The notes beneath the pieces were generated by a model. The model searched no databases. It was not told the origin of the DNA and saw only the letters and a program-made list of their open reading frames with translations. Below are positions 61,207-64,000 of a DNA stretch of 64,000 nt, piece by piece; position 1 is the first letter of the stretch, and each line of letters begins with the position of its first letter. A program made the position numbers and the translations under genes. This DNA comes from KACC-23026 sp963829575 (lineage in GTDB: Bacteria; Bacillota; Bacilli; Bacillales; Sporolactobacillaceae). The stretch covers positions 62,001 through 126,000 of the forward strand of contig CAWHJF010000002.1 of assembly GCA_963829575.1 (NCBI GenBank), written 5' to 3'.

Positions 61207-62484
61207 ATGGTAGCCAAAAACAGCTCCGACAAACTCGGTGAGCACGAACAATTAGACGTCCTTGAATCGACCCAGACCGTAATTAAAGACGCGTTGGATA
61301 AACTGGGTTATCCACAAGAGGTGTTTGATTTATTAAAAGAACCTCTGCGGATAATGACGGTTCGTATTCCGATTCGAATGGATGATGGCTCAATCAAAAT
61401 TTTTACAGGCTACCGTGCGCAACATAATGATGCCGTTGGCCCGACCAAAGGCGGCGTGAGATTTCACCCAGATGTGACCGAAACAGAGGTGAAAGCGCTC
61501 TCTATTTGGATGAGTTTAAAAGCTGGGATTGCCGATTTGCCTTATGGTGGTGGAAAAGGCGGAATCATCTGCGATCCGAGAGAAATGTCTTTTCGAGAAT
61601 TAGAGCGTCTAAGCCGAGGGTATGTTCGTGCGATTAGTCAAATAGTCGGACCTACAAAAGATATTCCGGCTCCAGATGTGTTTACCAATTCTCAAATCAT
61701 GGCATGGATGATGGATGAGTACAGTCGAATTCGAGAATTTGATTCGCCAGGGTTTATCACGGGAAAACCACTTGTTCTCGGGGGCTCTCATGGCCGTGAG
61801 ACGGCAACAGCCAAAGGGGTAACCATTTGTATACGGGAAGCCGCGCAAAAGAAAGGCATCGAACTAGAAGGGGCTCGTGTGGTCGTGCAAGGTTTTGGGA
61901 ATGCGGGAAGCTTTTTAGCCAAGTTCATGCACGATGCGGGGGCCAAAGTCATTGGGATTTCAGATGCATATGGGGCGCTTCATGATCCGGAAGGTTTGGA
62001 TATTGAGTATCTTTTGGATCGTCGTGATAGCTTTGGAACGGTCACGAAGTTGTTTAAAAACACGATCACAAATAAACAATTACTGGAATTAGATTGCGAC
62101 ATCCTTGTTCCAGCGGCTATTGAAAATCAGATTACAGAGGACAATGCTCATAATATAAAAGCCTCTATCGTTGTTGAAGCTGCCAACGGACCAACCACAT
62201 TAAACGCAACCAATATTTTAACGGAGCGTGGCGTCTTGCTTGTTCCTGATGTTTTGGCAAGTTCAGGCGGTGTCACGGTCTCTTATTTTGAATGGGTTCA
62301 AAATAATCAAGGGTTTTATTGGACGGAAGAAGAAGTAGAAAAACGATTAGAAGATGTCATTGTCAAATCGTTTAACAACGTTTATACCACATCTCAAACC
62401 CGTAAAGTCAATATGCGTTTAGCCGCATATATGGTGGGTGTACGAAAAATGGCAGAAGCGTCAAGGTTCCGGGGCTGGATTTAA
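61207..62484 (+). CDS. gudB: NAD-specific glutamate dehydrogenase
   Basis: Oxidative deamination of glutamate to 2-oxoglutarate and ammonia. The glutamate-binding GPTKGGVRFHPDVTETEVKALSIWMSLK and catalytic lysine region LPYGGGKGGIICDP are near residues 75-125; the dinucleotide fold is RVVVQGFGNAGSFLA. At 425 residues it has the B. subtilis GudB/RocG length. Position before ypdA supports gudB over rocG. An AGGAGG site precedes the ATG. Confidence 0.93.
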   Translation: MVAKNSSDKLGEHEQLDVLESTQTVIKDALDKLGYPQEVFDLLKEPLRIMTVRIPIRMDDGSIKIFTGYRAQHNDAVGPTKGGVRFHPDVTETEVKALSIWMSLKAGIADLPYGGGKGGIICDPREMSFRELERLSRGYVRAISQIVGPTKDIPAPDVFTNSQIMAWMMDEYSRIREFDSPGFITGKPLVLGGSHGRETATAKGVTICIREAAQKKGIELEGARVVVQGFGNAGSFLAKFMHDAGAKVIGISDAYGALHDPEGLDIEYLLDRRDSFGTVTKLFKNTITNKQLLELDCDILVPAAIENQITEDNAHNIKASIVVEAANGPTTLNATNILTERGVLLVPDVLASSGGVTVSYFEWVQNNQGFYWTEEEVEKRLEDVIVKSFNNVYTTSQTRKVNMRLAAYMVGVRKMAEASRFRGWI

Positions 62485-62526
62485 AAATTGGCCGGATCCA
62501 AGTTTAAAAAATTTGTAAACCACAAA

Positions 62527-62560
62527 AACTTCCCCTATGATTTATAGGGGAAGTTTTTTT
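62527..62560 (+). terminator. Terminator of gudB
   Basis: AACTTCCCCTAT-GATTT-ATAGGGGAAGTT followed by TTTTT. Confidence 0.93.
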
Positions 62561-62606
62561 CGGGATTTATCAGTAGATATCTATTTGTCAAATGGAGTGA
62601 ATTATT

Positions 62607-63602
62607 GTGCAAAGCGAACAAAAAGAGATGGTCATTATTGTAGGGGCAGGGCCTTGTGGTTTGTCTGCAGCGTTAGAGTGTCAAAAGCGAGGCATCACCC
62701 CTCTTATTATTGAAAAAGGCAACATTGTCCAAGCCATTCAAAACTATCCAACCCATCAACAATTTTTTAGTACAAGTGGAAAATTAGAAATTGGCGGGTT
62801 GCCATTTGTTACAGAGGATCGAAAGCCAAAACGTAATCAAGCCCTTGCCTATTATCGCGAAGTGGTGAGGCGGACAAAACCCAGAATTAACCCTTTTGAA
62901 GAAGTGAGGAAGATCGAAAAGAAGGGGGATGCGGACTTTACGGTCGAAACCGTTGATCGAAATGGAATAACTCACATGTATAAGGCTCAGTTTGTCGTGA
63001 TGGCAACGGGATATTATGATCATCCCAATTTGATGCATGTACCTGGAGAGGACCTTCCGCATGTCTATCATTATTTTAAAGAAGGTCATCCGTTCTTTGA
63101 CTGTGAGGTCACCGTGATTGGAGGGAAAAATTCCTCGGTGGATGCTGCGATGGAACTGAATAAGGCTGGTGCTCGTGTCACTGTTTTGTATCGTGGATCG
63201 GAGTACTCGGAAAGCGTGAAACCATGGATTTTACCTGAATTCAAATCTCTGGTTCGAAACGGTGACGTGAACATGATCTTTAATGCCACAATCAAAGAGA
63301 TTACGAAGTCAGAGCTTTATTATGAGGTGGATGGCGATACGAAATCGGTCAAAAGCGACTTTGTCTTTGCTATGACAGGGTATCATCCAGACCAGTCTTT
63401 GTTAAAGAAGATGGGAATTGAAATTGAATCGGAGACAGGAAGACCGACTTTTAATCCTACAACAATGGAGACCAATGTGGAAGGAATCTTTATCGCAGGA
63501 GTCATAGCAGCTGGAAATAACGCCAATGAAATCTTTATAGAAAACGGTCGATTTCATGGTGAAGCCATCGCGGACTTCATTCAAAAACGTCTTCAGGCTT
63601 AA
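62607..63602 (+). CDS. ypdA: Bacillithiol disulfide reductase YpdA
   Basis: FAD/NADPH oxidoreductase reducing oxidised bacillithiol. An N-terminal FAD motif (IIVGAGPCGLSAALECQKRG), the NYPTHQQFFSTSGKLEIGGLPF segment typical of YpdA, a second dinucleotide motif (VTVIGGKNSSVDAAMEL) and a C-terminal GIFIAGVIAAGNNANEIFIENG are present. It lacks the CxxC redox pair of thioredoxin reductase, as expected for YpdA. A GTG start follows TGGAGTGA. Confidence 0.92.
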   Translation: MQSEQKEMVIIVGAGPCGLSAALECQKRGITPLIIEKGNIVQAIQNYPTHQQFFSTSGKLEIGGLPFVTEDRKPKRNQALAYYREVVRRTKPRINPFEEVRKIEKKGDADFTVETVDRNGITHMYKAQFVVMATGYYDHPNLMHVPGEDLPHVYHYFKEGHPFFDCEVTVIGGKNSSVDAAMELNKAGARVTVLYRGSEYSESVKPWILPEFKSLVRNGDVNMIFNATIKEITKSELYYEVDGDTKSVKSDFVFAMTGYHPDQSLLKKMGIEIESETGRPTFNPTTMETNVEGIFIAGVIAAGNNANEIFIENGRFHGEAIADFIQKRLQA

Positions 63603-63720
63603 ATCAAGGGACGGCCATAAGAGACCGACTTTAATCTGATGAAAACTTTTCCAGATCCCATTTCCGATTGTGTGTTTTAATGGTAGGATAAAGAGAATTA
63701 CTTTTACGCGTATGCAATGA

Positions 63721-63747
63721 ACGCTCTGAGTTAGAGAGCGTCTTTTT
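63721..63747 (+). terminator. Terminator between ypdA and prsW
   Basis: ACGCTCT and AGAGCGT stem followed by CTTTTT. Confidence 0.8.
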
Positions 63748-63765
63748 CGCGAAATGAGGACGAGA

Positions 63766-64000
63766 ATGTTTGGAATTATTGCGGCAGGACTTGCTCCAGG
63801 CGTGGCCTTGCTTTCTTATTTTTATTTGAAAGATCGTTACCAACCTGAACCGATTGGTATGGTCATTCGTTCCTTTGTATTAGGTGGGCTTCTGGTATTT
63901 CCGATAATGGTGATTGAATATGCCCTTCAAGATGAAGCGATCCTGCAAGATTGGTTTTCAAAATCCTTTCTTGCAACAGGATTACTCGAAGAATTTGCTA
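63766..64000 (+). CDS. prsW: PrsW intramembrane protease, 5' part only
   Basis: From the ATG at 63766, behind GAGGACGAG, the frame reads MFGIIAAGLAPGVALLSYFY, then RYQPEPIGMVIRSFVLGGLLVFPIMVIEYALQDE, and runs off the window at GLLEEFA. This is the start of PrsW, the multi-spanning site-1 protease that cleaves anti-sigma factor RsiW in envelope stress. The visible EE is the first catalytic motif. ypdA-prsW adjacency agrees with B. subtilis. Confidence 0.85.
   Translation, partial: MFGIIAAGLAPGVALLSYFYLKDRYQPEPIGMVIRSFVLGGLLVFPIMVIEYALQDEAILQDWFSKSFLATGLLEEFA

Overview
The window is chromosomal DNA of an endospore-forming, low-GC Gram-positive bacterium of the order Bacillales. The evidence is the full forespore and spore gene set (spoIIM, dacF, spoIIAA-spoIIAB-sigF, the spoVA operon, dacB-spmA-spmB, cotJABC) in an order that largely follows the Bacillus subtilis yqkB-to-prsW stretch. 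Genes that B. subtilis has here (xerD, pupG, ribDEAH, resA, sigX) are absent, and TTG starts are frequent, so this is not B. subtilis itself. The family is not fixed by the sequence.

Layout. 1-4.0 kb: minus-strand run of small accessory genes, four of them broken by frameshifts (DUF5412-like, an unknown membrane-anchored protein, a SUKH/SMI1-KNR4 protein, a lipoprotein), each followed by a short palindromic element. 4.2-14.7 kb: hot-dog thioesterase, YqkB, thiolase, aldo-keto reductase YqkF, DUF3888 protein, NudF, endonuclease Q, SpoIIM, Fur, YqzK, DeoB and Pdp. 14.9-23.3 kb: dacF, the spoIIA operon and the spoVA operon, with recognisable sigma-F, sigma-H and sigma-G promoters. 23.4-28.6 kb: lysA, ribT, a small unknown gene, scpA-scpB and a CrtI-like desaturase. 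28.6-39.1 kb: ilvD, then a T-box plus CodY-box controlled ilvB-ilvH-ilvC-leuA-leuB-leuC-leuD operon for branched-chain amino acids. LeuA lacks its regulatory domain.

39.1-41.4 kb: two blocks of a 154-bp tandem, palindrome-rich repeat flank a minus-strand NERD-domain protein. 41.4-50.8 kb: unknown membrane protein, dacB-spmA-spmB, rluB, resB-resC, resD-resE. 50.9-64.0 kb: an Sm-like/Gly-Tyr-rich protein, a GerPC-like protein, ferredoxin, ypbB-recQ, small membrane proteins, cotJABC, a CBS/ACT protein, ypbG, the MecA paralogue ypbH, glutamate dehydrogenase, ypdA and the 5' end of prsW.

The genes fall into four working groups: sigma-F/sigma-G forespore development and spore dipicolinate uptake; valine, isoleucine, leucine and lysine synthesis; cytochrome c maturation and redox signalling; and chromosome segregation. 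The least ordinary parts are the decayed cassette-like region at the left end, the repeat-flanked nuclease-like gene, and three genes whose Shine-Dalgarno sequences point to non-NTG or CTG starts.
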